A stretch of DNA of 51,119 bases from Pseudomonadales bacterium (GTDB lineage Bacteria; Pseudomonadota; Gammaproteobacteria; Pseudomonadales; UBA7434). Every line of letters starts with the position of its first letter. Position 1 is the first letter of the stretch. The stretch lies in contig JABDNS010000063.1 of NCBI GenBank assembly GCA_013043705.1, positions 1 to 51,119 on the forward strand, written 5' to 3'. Positions 17,109 through 24,234 of the stretch are shown piece after piece. Under the pieces are notes generated by a model that was not told the DNA's origin, made no database searches, and saw only the letters and a list, made by a program, of their open reading frames with translations. A program made the translations under genes and the position numbers.

Positions 17109-17966
17109 TCAATCTAAATTAACAGCGCTATCCATATCTATTGACGGCTTCGCCAATGAAGACAGGTTGGCAGCACGCTGCTTGGCCATCATCGCCGTCA
17201 TTTCCGGGTGAGTTGACACCCAAAATTGGCCGCTAGCCAATTGCTCGAAGATAGTTCTCGCCGCTGCTTGGGGAGTTATGCCATTCGATTCCAATAACTC
17301 CACCATCGCCTGGTGATGCCCCGCCACTATTGGGTCGTCGTATTGTTTTAGCGTTGCAAAAATATTTGTTTTTACTGGCCCTGGCAGCACTGCCGACACC
17401 TGGACCGCCGCCGATTTCATTGCCATTTCCAAGTACAGGCACTCGGTGAAGGCAAGTACCGCGTGCTTGCTCATTACATATGACGCCTGGATCGGCGCAA
17501 TACTAATGCCCGCAATGGAAGACATATTTGCAATTACACAGCGTTTGCCGGTGTCGACCATAGCGCCCGCAAAAGCTTTAACGCCATTAACTACGCCGTG
17601 TATATTAACGCTTAAAATTTTATCCCACTGTGCGGCGGGGATTTCCCAGCTAAAGCCCAATACTTCGATGCCTGCATTGTTAACCAGCAACGTCACATCG
17701 CCAAAGTGACTGCGAGTTGTTTCAGCGAGGGCAGTCATCGATGCTGCATTAGCTACATCTGTAGGCACCGCCAGTACCTCGCAGCCCTGCTTGCCAAGCG
17801 CCGCTGCCAATTTCTGCAGCGGCTGCTCGGCAATATCTGCCAGCACCACTTTCATTCCTAGTTCGCAGGCAGCGTGGCGAGCCAGGGCCTCACCTATACC
17901 CGAGGCTGCGCCAGTGATAACAGCTACACCGTCTTGCCAACTTAAATTGCTTGCAGATACAGACAT
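17109..17966 (-). CDS. short-chain dehydrogenase/reductase
   Basis: Classical SDR of 285 residues with TGAASGIG at 18-25, LVNNAG near 94-99, catalytic S150 in NMSS, and Y163-x3-K167. The acidic VLADIA end of strand 2 favours NAD(H). It lies 57 bases downstream of a TetR-type regulator on the same strand, so the two are likely co-transcribed, with the regulator controlling itself and the SDR. The gap holds an AT-rich inverted repeat (TATAAA, two bases, TTTATA, around 17973-17986). It converges on the DUF2254 gene and is probably part of the same metabolic region. Substrate unknown. Confidence 0.9.
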   Translation of the reverse strand: MSVSASNLSWQDGVAVITGAASGIGEALARHAACELGMKVVLADIAEQPLQKLAAALGKQGCEVLAVPTDVANAASMTALAETTRSHFGDVTLLVNNAGIEVLGFSWEIPAAQWDKILSVNIHGVVNGVKAFAGAMVDTGKRCVIANMSSIAGISIAPIQASYVMSKHAVLAFTECLYLEMAMKSAAVQVSAVLPGPVKTNIFATLKQYDDPIVAGHHQAMVELLESNGITPQAAARTIFEQLASGQFWVSTHPEMTAMMAKQRAANLSSLAKPSIDMDSAVNLD

Positions 17967-18023
17967 AAAGCACCTATAAATTTTTATAAGCGAGAAAATG
18001 TAAATCGGAATAGCCCGCTAGCA

Positions 18024-18620
18024 TTAGGAAGAGTCCTTTATTAGGGAGCTAACTAAAAACACCCGCAGAAATTTTCGCAGGGCATCTTCATCAGTAAGAA
18101 ATCCTTCAGGATAAGTAATTAGCGACAAAATAACTCGCGTCACCCATTGGCTGGCAAGCTCCTGTGTAACGCCGTCACGAATTTCACCTTTCGCGATTGC
18201 CTGCTCAAACTGTGGCGCGATTATCTGCTCTGCCATGCTGTAAAAATTTGCTGGCGAAAGATTGATTCGATCGATTACTGCATCATCACTACCGCCAAAC
18301 AACAGTGCATTAATTGGCCTATTCCTGCGCCCGCGCATGATATGAAGAATACTGTCGACCAGGATATCGCCCAAATTGTCGTGGTAACGCGTTACAACTC
18401 TCATCTCCTCTTGCTGTTGCTGCGCGTCACGCAGCACAACCTTGCTGAGCAAGTCATCCCGATTGCTAACGTATCGGTACAACGTGGTACGGCCTATACC
18501 TGCAAGCTTGGCCACCTCCTCGAGGGTAGTTTTACCAATACCTTTGTCGGTATAGCAGGCAACGGCCGCATCCAGAATGCGATCGTAGGTCAGTTGCGTT
18601 TTAGTTTGCGAAGCCGGCAT
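18024..18620 (-). CDS. TetR/AcrR family transcriptional regulator
   Basis: A one-component repressor-type protein of 198 residues, counted from the ATG at 18620. An upstream in-frame codon at 18683 would add 21 residues that do not look conserved. The N-terminal helix-turn-helix is clear: TTLEEVAKLAGIGRTTLYRY at about 31-50, followed by VSNRDDLL. The C-terminal ligand-binding region is divergent, so the inducer is unknown. It is the first gene of a TetR-SDR pair adjacent to the monooxygenase operon, and may respond to a lipid or ketone used there. A CAGCGC/GCGCTG inverted pair at 18686-18707, upstream of the gene, is a possible but weak operator candidate. Confidence 0.88.
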   Translation of the reverse strand: MPASQTKTQLTYDRILDAAVACYTDKGIGKTTLEEVAKLAGIGRTTLYRYVSNRDDLLSKVVLRDAQQQQEEMRVVTRYHDNLGDILVDSILHIMRGRRNRPINALLFGGSDDAVIDRINLSPANFYSMAEQIIAPQFEQAIAKGEIRDGVTQELASQWVTRVILSLITYPEGFLTDEDALRKFLRVFLVSSLIKDSS

Positions 18621-18854
18621 ACGGCGCACTCTTCTATTAATGACTAGAAATGGCAAGCAATAGCGGGTCGCGTAAAAAGCCAAGTCAGCGCTCAGTTCCC
18701 GGCGCTGGGCAGTCGAAACCCCGACTATTTTAGCTCATTATATGATTTATGTGTTATTTTTTAAGATAAAATGCACTTATATTATAATATGTTCTTTTTT
18801 ATATTTATAGTGGGACATATTAATTTTTTTGTTTCAATATAGTGAAGTAAAACC

Positions 18855-19933
18855 ATGCACAGTCACAAATTCTTCCATTACCCAATCCTGCTGTGCTGTA
18901 TGGCAATCAGCAGCAGCGCAATTGCAACCAAGAATGAAGTCAAACTGGATACTAGCGATGTCCGCGCTGGCGGCACGCCAGTGGGAGACTTGATAAGGGT
19001 CCCCATCGAACGGCAGGAATATGCCGCGCTCTACAGCTGGCCTGACGACCTACTGAAATTGCAGAAAGAACCAAAGAAAAAAGGCCGGCGCTCTGCCTAT
19101 CAACCCATCACGCCAGATATCCTGGTGGAAGATAAAATTGGCTACAAATTCTAATTAGGCGGTACCAAGTTCGAGATAATCGCCCTGCCTGGTGCGGAGG
19201 GAATTAACTCTGCCAGCTTGTAGATGCCCAAAGAAAAAATCCTGTTTGCCGGCGGCGGATCAGTGGGCCCCGAAATTCCAATGTGGCCTAATCTGGGCAC
19301 TGTACGCGCAGACCGTAACAGGATTCTTACCGAGTACATCGATACGATTAATACAATGATCGAGCTCGAACCGCAATTTTTGTTACCTGGCCAGGATGAG
19401 CCAATAACTGATAAAGACCAGATCATGAAAAACCTGGTTTTATTGCGCGATGCCCCACAGTACGTGCATGACGAAATATGGAAAGGCTTGAGTGCTGGTA
19501 AAGATGTTTACGAGCTAATGCGTGAAATAAAATTACCGAAGCATTTATCGTATTTAAGTCAACAACACGGACGCGTGGAGTGGACAGTGCGTGAAACCGT
19601 GAGCCAGGCTGGCGCTTGGTCCGCCTATCGCTATATTAGAGCGAACTCTATCCTTATCGACCACATGAAATTTATCCTGGGCTGGTAAAGCTGGCAGGCG
19701 AAAAAAAGTGCTCTCGGCATTCAGAAAGCTGCTTAAAGCTGGCGAGCTGGAACAGGCTATGATGATGGCCGAAGTGGCCGTTGAAGCAAACCCTAGCAGC
19801 AAGAAAGCGCTGACGGCACAACTAGATGTGTTAAATGCGCTGCTGGCTAGGGCCAACCACCCACCATACTTTTAGCGAAATTGCCTGGCTGCAACTTCAG
19901 GTGAAAACAGTCGGTAAAAAGCTTAACGAGTAA
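18855..19933 (+). pseudogene. decayed alkyl-sulfatase-like metallo-beta-lactamase-fold gene
   Basis: Remnant of an exported SdsA1/BDS1-like alkyl sulfatase. The N-terminus at 18855 has a signal-peptide-like start (about 25 residues). In the same frame a TAA at 19152 and a TAG at 19221 interrupt the protein. The following part (19224-19680) keeps MPKEKILFAGGG, LLPGQDEPITD, QYVHDEIWKGLSAGKD and LMREIKLPKHL, which match the C-terminal half of these enzymes. Near 19680 the frame shifts to one that encodes the dimerisation-type segment LLKAGELEQAMMMAEV, and near 19866 it shifts again, ending at 19933. The HxHxDH metal-binding region is missing, and the expected GD after LF is GG. The gene is almost certainly inactive. 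Confidence 0.78.
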
Positions 19934-19957
19934 GAGATGCCAGGAGCAAGCCATTGA

Positions 19958-19982
19958 GTGGGCGCCGCTACGCAGCGCCCAC
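19958..19982 (+). terminator. GC-rich hairpin after the pseudogene
   Basis: A perfect 8-base stem, GTGGGCGC / GCGCCCAC, with a 9-base loop lies 25 bases beyond the last pseudogene stop. Only a weak T-containing stretch (CCAACTTTC) follows, so it is a terminator candidate at best. Confidence 0.35.
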
Positions 19983-20095
19983 CCAACTTTCGCTTAAATA
20001 GCAACCAATAAAAAAGTTCCCTTCCAAGACAATCCAATTTTCCCGAAGCTGCGTATAGTTCACTGTAATACAAGCACTCAGGGGTCTTACAGCGC

Positions 20096-20194
20096 ATGAA
20101 AGCGAAACTGTTAACCGTGTTTTTAACGGTCTATACCGTGATTGTGCTAGCTAGCACAACGCTCTTGAGCACCCAAGTCCTAACTGTTTTTTAA
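20096..20194 (+). CDS. possible 32-residue hydrophobic peptide
   Basis: ATG at 20096 to TAA at 20192-20194. The product begins MKAKLL and is one hydrophobic stretch with no charge after residue 4, so it would be a single-span membrane peptide. AGGGGT lies about 11 bases upstream, a poor spacing. It precedes three or four other small genes on the same strand. No homologue is recognised and such short frames arise by chance, so confidence is low. Confidence 0.25.
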   Translation: MKAKLLTVFLTVYTVIVLASTTLLSTQVLTVF

Positions 20195-20230
20195 TGAAGC
20201 CGCATGTCACACGATTTTTGGAGGGTACTT

Positions 20231-20407
20231 ATGTTCCGAAATTTTTTTAACAAAAGAAGCCTAGCAAAGTTGCAAAAAAAGTATAACAAATTACTGTTCG
20301 AAGCCATGCAAGCACAGCGTAACGGCAATATAAAGGAATATTCATTTATAACTGCGGAAGCCGAGACCATTGCAAAGCAAATCGAGCAAGACAGGAGTCG
20401 CTTGTAG
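20231..20407 (+). CDS. DUF6435 family small protein
   Basis: A 58-residue soluble, highly charged helical protein. A strong GGAGGG at 20220-20225, 5 bases before the ATG at 20231, fixes the start; an in-frame ATG at 20204 has no such site. The pattern is a short N-terminal MFRNFFNK, then LQKKYNKLLFEAMQAQRNG, then a second helix with SFITAEAETIAKQIE. This matches the DUF6435 family of small proteins common in marine gammaproteobacteria, whose function is unknown. The two-helix, lysine-rich layout suggests a helical hairpin that may bind a partner. It leads a row of small genes. Confidence 0.8.
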   Translation: MFRNFFNKRSLAKLQKKYNKLLFEAMQAQRNGNIKEYSFITAEAETIAKQIEQDRSRL

Positions 20408-20456
20408 TGGCTTGGCCTGGAAAGCATTACCAATTTAGTAATAGCTGGATTGTTCC

Positions 20457-20645
20457 TTGTTAAAATACGCGTTGCGCTACACAGGCATATTGCTAGCAGC
20501 ACCTTTTTTCATGTGGTTGCCGATTGGCTTGCTTGAAGCCGTGCCTTCTATTATCGATGTTTTCGGTGTGCACAATTTGCGTATTCCCTCGGGGATAGCG
20601 ATAGCGGGCTTACTTATGTCTGCAGTAGGCTTTGAAATGCGCTGA
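20457..20645 (+). CDS. small membrane protein (62 residues)
   Basis: Frame from a TTG at 20457 (no in-frame ATG upstream) to a TGA at 20643-20645. Two hydrophobic segments are visible: about 8-27 (TGILLAAPFFMWLPIGLLEA) and about 44-58, separated by an IIDVFGVHN loop. The N-terminus has KYALR, which predicts a cytoplasmic N-terminus. No ribosome site is obvious. It follows the DUF6435 gene by 49 bases and precedes two more small membrane-protein genes. It looks like a real small two-span protein, but I recognise no characterised family. Confidence 0.5.
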   Translation: MLKYALRYTGILLAAPFFMWLPIGLLEAVPSIIDVFGVHNLRIPSGIAIAGLLMSAVGFEMR

Positions 20646-20691
20646 AAAAACGCATTACTTTTTATTCATAGCAGCAGCTGGGGTTCACTCA

Positions 20692-20871
20692 ATGTTTAAA
20701 ACTTCCGATTTATTTATTTTACTGGCCGTCGCCGTTTCATTCATGGTGTCTGGCTTTTCGTATTTTAATGGGCTTGAAATGCAGGCTCTTTTCACGGCCA
20801 TTTGGGTTCCATCTATTTTAGCATTTGGCATTTACTTCAAACTCTCGGCGCTTGCTGCAGGAAAGGGGTAG
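20692..20871 (+). CDS. small membrane protein (59 residues)
   Basis: ATG at 20692, with GGGG about 9 bases before it, to a TAG at 20869-20871. Two hydrophobic helices, about 6-24 and 32-50, contain FILLAVAVSFMVSG and the motif WVPSILAFGIYFKL. Similar small proteins with a WVPSILGFGxYFKL end occur widely in marine gammaproteobacteria as conserved hypothetical proteins, from memory. A longer frame starting at 20632 is less likely because it overlaps the previous gene. It lies 5 bases before the next small gene, so the two are co-transcribed. Confidence 0.65.
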   Translation: MFKTSDLFILLAVAVSFMVSGFSYFNGLEMQALFTAIWVPSILAFGIYFKLSALAAGKG

Positions 20872-20876
20872 TAGAA

Positions 20877-21020
20877 ATGGAGATTAATATTTTTTACATA
20901 GCAGTGGGTGTCTTTGTCTTAATGGTAATTGGCCTTGCATTAACCGTGCTGGAATTCCGACATGGTGCACCGAGCCAGCAAGTGAAGCATGGCCTGGAGC
21001 CGAAGCATCCCGGACGCTAG
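20877..21020 (+). CDS. small single-span membrane protein (47 residues)
   Basis: ATG at 20877, five bases after the preceding stop, with AAGGGG about 10 bases upstream. The product begins MEINIFYIAVGVF, has one transmembrane helix (about 5-25), and ends in a basic cytoplasmic tail containing LEFRHGAPSQQVKHGLEPK. The distance to the 59-residue gene suggests translational coupling and a possible two-component membrane assembly. Function unknown. Confidence 0.55.
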   Translation: MEINIFYIAVGVFVLMVIGLALTVLEFRHGAPSQQVKHGLEPKHPGR

Positions 21021-21036
21021 GTCCTGCTTGTGAGGA

Positions 21037-21291
21037 TTATGACTTGGTAATGGATAAAAGTTTCTCCAGGAACATCGTTAGTTCCTTCATATTGGCGTAG
21101 TCGACATCGAATTTATTATGAAAATAAATGGTTAAGGTTACATAATCGGCTTTTAGATAAATAGTATAACCATCAAAGTCCGTGTCCGCGGTAATACCTT
21201 TATAAACGTACCCTGTACTTGTTTTTTCACCTTTTTCCCGAATAACGTGAAAGGCATTGAGTGCGGTTTTTATATTTACAACGTCTATCAT
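21037..21291 (-). CDS. DUF3081 family protein
   Basis: An 84-residue soluble protein with a helical start (NIKTALNAFHVIREKGEK), then TDFDGYTIYL and a VTLTIYFHNKFDVDY strand pair, ending in a helix. This layout, especially GYTIYL followed by LTIYFHNK, matches DUF3081, a small family of gammaproteobacteria (Vibrio, Shewanella, Pseudomonas relatives) without known function. Length is normal. It lies 29 bases after the CBS-domain gene on the same strand and is likely co-transcribed with it. It converges with the small membrane-protein genes. Confidence 0.8.
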   Translation of the reverse strand: MIDVVNIKTALNAFHVIREKGEKTSTGYVYKGITADTDFDGYTIYLKADYVTLTIYFHNKFDVDYANMKELTMFLEKLLSITKS

Positions 21292-21320
21292 AGTTTGTCA
21301 TTGACGGCTTGCTGCAAATG

Positions 21321-21956
21321 TTAGCACCAGAGTGATAAAGGCGGATCAGCTACAAGGCATTTCAACAAATCGGTGCGCGAGACGATGCCGGTTAGCTTAC
21401 CACCTTCAGCAGTTATTGGTACGGCATCAAGGCGGTTTTCAACTAAAACGGAAGCAATACGCCTTACATCGGTAACGGGTTCCGCCGAGAACACGAACGA
21501 TTGAGGAGTCAGGAACATGTCGGCAATACCGCCTTGCGCTTCCGAAGCATCGCTGCCGAGCTCAATCCGGTACTCGTAGATCTCTCGCCTTGATAGGCTC
21601 CCCATCAATATCCCGGCATGAGATACAATCGGTAATAACTGGTATGGATAGCGCTGAAATGTTGCGAAAGCCTGGGTAAATGAACAGTCTGAAAGTAACA
21701 CACTAACGTTTTTGCTCATTATTTGATAAGCGTGATATGCGGGCTCTCTTTCGCCCGTTTTTTCAAGCAAACTTTTGTATTCGTTTATAGCCCGCTGGGG
21801 TATCTCAAAATCTTGCTGGTCCCTAGCTTCGATACGATCATTTTTTTTATCCACATCTGCCGATATCTTTTGATATGCCGGTGATTTTCTTACACGTCGA
21901 AGCTCTTCTAGCGATCCAAGAAAAGCCCGTCCGCTTGGTGTATAAATTGAAAACAT
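21321..21956 (-). CDS. CBS-domain pair protein
   Basis: A 211-residue cytosolic protein. The first 75 residues are charged and variable (TPSGRAFLGSLEEL, then a Lys/Asp-rich region). A CBS pair follows: the first repeat at about 76-135 (QIMSKNVSVLLSD to LMGSLSRREI), the second at about 145-205 (MFLTPQSFVFS to GKLTGIVSRTDLLK). CBS pairs bind adenosine nucleotides and sense energy or ionic state. No catalytic domain is attached, so it is probably a stand-alone sensor or a partner of another protein. It is divergent from a CNNM-type transporter gene that also has a CBS pair. Both could share the 92-base control region between them. Confidence 0.85.
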   Translation of the reverse strand: MFSIYTPSGRAFLGSLEELRRVRKSPAYQKISADVDKKNDRIEARDQQDFEIPQRAINEYKSLLEKTGEREPAYHAYQIMSKNVSVLLSDCSFTQAFATFQRYPYQLLPIVSHAGILMGSLSRREIYEYRIELGSDASEAQGGIADMFLTPQSFVFSAEPVTDVRRIASVLVENRLDAVPITAEGGKLTGIVSRTDLLKCLVADPPLSLWC

Positions 21957-22048
21957 TTCTACGATATCCGCTCTAGTTTTTACTGCTATTAAATAACCAA
22001 ACGCTGCCAGAGTCTGAAATCTTTGTACAACTTATCCGGAATCTATCT

Positions 22049-23101
22049 ATGACTGCCTTGGTAATTTATCTTACCCTCGCCCTCGGTGTCTCGTTTATTT
22101 GCTCTATAGCAGAGGCCGTTTTGCTCAGCGTCAGCCAACCATATGTGGCAATGCTCGAACAGAGAAAGACTCGCGGCGGTAAATTACTCGCTGAACTGAA
22201 AGCTGATATTGAGTCGCCACTATCTGCCATTCTGTCGCTAAACACTATTGCGCATACAGTAGGCGCAGTTGGCGTGGGCGCCCAGGCGGCAAAGCTGTTT
22301 GGTGACCAATATGTCGCATTGATATCGGCCGTACTAACACTTTTAGTTTTGATTTTATCTGAAATCATACCAAAGACTGTGGGCACTTATTATTGGAAGC
22401 ATCTCGCCGTCTATGTTGCTTTTTTTGTTAAATACCTTGTGATTACACTCTCGCCTTTGGTCTGGTTTTCAAAAAAATTAACTCAAGCTATCGCTAATAA
22501 GCCGGAAGCTGACAATTTCAGCAGGGAAGAACTCTCTGCCATGGCCAATATTGGTGAACAAGAAGGTCATCTTTCAGAAAAAGAATCAAAAATACTAACC
22601 AATCTATTTAAGCTTAAAGATACCCAGGTAATAGATGCCATGACGCCTCATAGTGTTGTTTTCTCTGTACCGGAATCTATGACTGTGGATGAATATTTCT
22701 CGCTTTATCGTGATAAGCGATTTTCTCGCATACCTGTGTATGCTGACAATGCTGATAACATATCCGGCTTTGTGCTCCGAAGCGACGTACTTATGGCGAA
22801 GGCCGGCGGCAATGGCGACCAAGCTCTCGCTAACTACAAGCGAAAGATTTATGCGTTATTGGATAAAACATCGTTACTCTCGGCTTTTGAACTGTTCCTT
22901 GAAAAGCATGCAAATATTACTTACGTCGTAAACGAATACGGGACTATTAGAGGCGTAATTACAATAGAGGATATTCTGGAGACCTTAACCGGACTAGAAA
23001 TTGTTGATGAAGGTGATTTTGCTGAAGATATGCAAAAAGTGGCTCGCCAGCTTTGGCGTGATCGCGCGGCCGCTATGGGTATCGACATCACAGATTTTTA
23101 G
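22049..23101 (+). CDS. CNNM/HlyC-CorC family membrane protein
   Basis: A 350-residue protein with an N-terminal DUF21/CNNM transmembrane domain (about 1-145, with helices at 3-23, 55-75, 85-108 and 120-140). It contains a conserved SLNTIAHTVGAVGVG segment and LSEIIPKT near 108-115. A cytoplasmic CBS pair follows at about 195-320 (DAMTPHSVVFSVP, then VNEYGTIRGVITIEDILE). The C-terminal CorC_HlyC domain of full-length (about 430-residue) members is absent, as in the short branch of this family. Family members are linked to Mg2+/Co2+ efflux or sodium exchange. The gene is divergent from the stand-alone CBS protein and convergent with the glutathione peroxidase gene. Confidence 0.87.
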   Translation: MTALVIYLTLALGVSFICSIAEAVLLSVSQPYVAMLEQRKTRGGKLLAELKADIESPLSAILSLNTIAHTVGAVGVGAQAAKLFGDQYVALISAVLTLLVLILSEIIPKTVGTYYWKHLAVYVAFFVKYLVITLSPLVWFSKKLTQAIANKPEADNFSREELSAMANIGEQEGHLSEKESKILTNLFKLKDTQVIDAMTPHSVVFSVPESMTVDEYFSLYRDKRFSRIPVYADNADNISGFVLRSDVLMAKAGGNGDQALANYKRKIYALLDKTSLLSAFELFLEKHANITYVVNEYGTIRGVITIEDILETLTGLEIVDEGDFAEDMQKVARQLWRDRAAAMGIDITDF

Positions 23102-23132
23102 TTGTTAGCTGCGTACTCCCGCAGGCCGGATT

Positions 23133-23705
23133 TTAAAGCAAAGACTCTATTGCCTTAATCAGCTCGGCATCATTCGGCGCCACGCGGCTCTCATAATGCT
23201 CTATTTTCTTACCCTCCCTGCCCACTAAATATTTATTAAAATTCCACCCCGGCTCCTGGCTCGCTGCGCGAAGCGATACGAATACAGGATTAGCCGACGG
23301 GCCTTTTACGTGGGAGGGCGCTAGCATGGTAAACGTTACGCCGTAGTTAACGTAGCATACTGTTGCTGCTTTAGCCTCTTTACTGGCTTCCTGGTTAAAA
23401 TCGTTGCTTGAGAAACCAATTACCACCAAACCCCGGTCCTTATATCGCAAGTGCAATTTTTCTAGCCCGCGAAATTGCGGGGTAAATCCGCAATGGCTGG
23501 CTGTGTTTACGATTAAAACCGGCTTTTTTTGCGTTAGATCGCACAGGTCTATCTGCCGCTGGGAATGCAATTTACGCATACTTACTTCAAACATTTCAGC
23601 GCAAGCGGCATGGCTACTTGCAGCCCAGAAAATGGAGAAATTCAGTAAGCACAGCGCGCTTGCAATTCCTGGCAGGTATCGCAACTTGATTTGATTCAGA
23701 GCCAA
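23133..23705 (-). CDS. glutathione peroxidase family protein, exported
   Basis: A 190-residue thioredoxin-fold peroxidase. The peroxidatic Cys is C72 in NTASHCGFTPQ. W154 and N155 in GWNFNK complete the usual active-site set, with Q105 in a shortened NDFNQE loop where most family members have NQFGxQE. A second Cys, C117 in VCYVNYGVTF, corresponds to the resolving Cys of thioredoxin-dependent members. Unlike most bacterial homologues, it has an N-terminal signal-peptide-like stretch (about 10-33, ending SSHA), so it is likely periplasmic. It would remove hydroperoxides. It stands between the CNNM gene and the cryptochrome operon. Confidence 0.88.
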   Translation of the reverse strand: MALNQIKLRYLPGIASALCLLNFSIFWAASSHAACAEMFEVSMRKLHSQRQIDLCDLTQKKPVLIVNTASHCGFTPQFRGLEKLHLRYKDRGLVVIGFSSNDFNQEASKEAKAATVCYVNYGVTFTMLAPSHVKGPSANPVFVSLRAASQEPGWNFNKYLVGREGKKIEHYESRVAPNDAELIKAIESLL

Positions 23706-23817
23706 TATAATCTATTCCTGTAATCTTCTTCAGTTAGACTTCATACGTTGCAAATAACCCAAAGGGATCATTAGTTTGTTGCAATTTGAGCATCTTTGGT
23801 TGCCAGCTAAATAGCGT

Positions 23818-23901
23818 AAAAACCGGCTAGATGGTAAACAAGTTCATGGAAATATTGAACTAACTGGTCGTGTGCATCGTAACAAAAGGCAAAAACCGGC
23901 T
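23818..23901. repeat. 11-base direct repeat upstream of the cryptochrome operon
   Basis: AAAAACCGGCT occurs at 23818-23828 and again at 23891-23901. The copies are 73 bases apart, and the second ends 15 bases before the ATG of the small membrane-protein gene. CCGG is palindromic within each copy. It could be a repeated regulator site or chance. Confidence 0.4.
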
Positions 23902-23915
23902 CAATGAGGTTCGCC

Positions 23916-24224
23916 ATGCGCAATTATTTGATCAGCAGCTACCGCTCGGTAATGGATCACCGATTCAATCCATTCCAATACCTTGATACCGCATCCCAGT
24001 TCTATTTTATGACTTTGCTCGCGTGGATGTGGAGCATGGTCTTTTCGCTAGCATTTCTCTCCATATTTTATTTCCATTGGATGTGGCTGGGCCATCTGCT
24101 AGTTCTTGGCGCCACGTTTGCGACCATAGAAGTATTCAAGCGAGCGGAGGCGTCCAGCAAACCAGCGCCTTTACCTGCTGATGCAAAACGCCGCTGCGTA
24201 TGGCAGCTTGAGAGCGAGGCGTGA
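23916..24224 (+). CDS. small membrane protein preceding cryptochrome
   Basis: A 102-residue protein. GAGG at 23906-23909 lies 6 bases before the ATG at 23916 and fixes this start over the in-frame ATG at 23904. The N-terminal segment is polar and aromatic (SSYRSVMDHRFNPFQYL). Two adjacent transmembrane helices follow at about 30-50 and 54-72, then a basic tail. The gene ends 10 bases before the cryptochrome start, so the two are very likely one transcript. I recognise it only as a conserved hypothetical type. The DHRFNP element near residue 15 is the best handle for finding relatives. Confidence 0.7.
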   Translation: MRNYLISSYRSVMDHRFNPFQYLDTASQFYFMTLLAWMWSMVFSLAFLSIFYFHWMWLGHLLVLGATFATIEVFKRAEASSKPAPLPADAKRRCVWQLESEA

Positions 24225-24234
24225 TTGCGTAGGC

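Noticed and set aside
18779-18790. 12-base palindrome ATATTATAATAT
   Set aside because: It lies in a very AT-rich stretch where such palindromes are expected by chance; it may overlap a -10 element of the lost sulfatase gene.
18855-19688. In-frame TAA and TAG read through as a recoded (stop-suppressed) gene
   Set aside because: Further frame changes downstream, loss of the HxHxDH metal site and loss of a ligand Asp point to a pseudogene rather than recoding.
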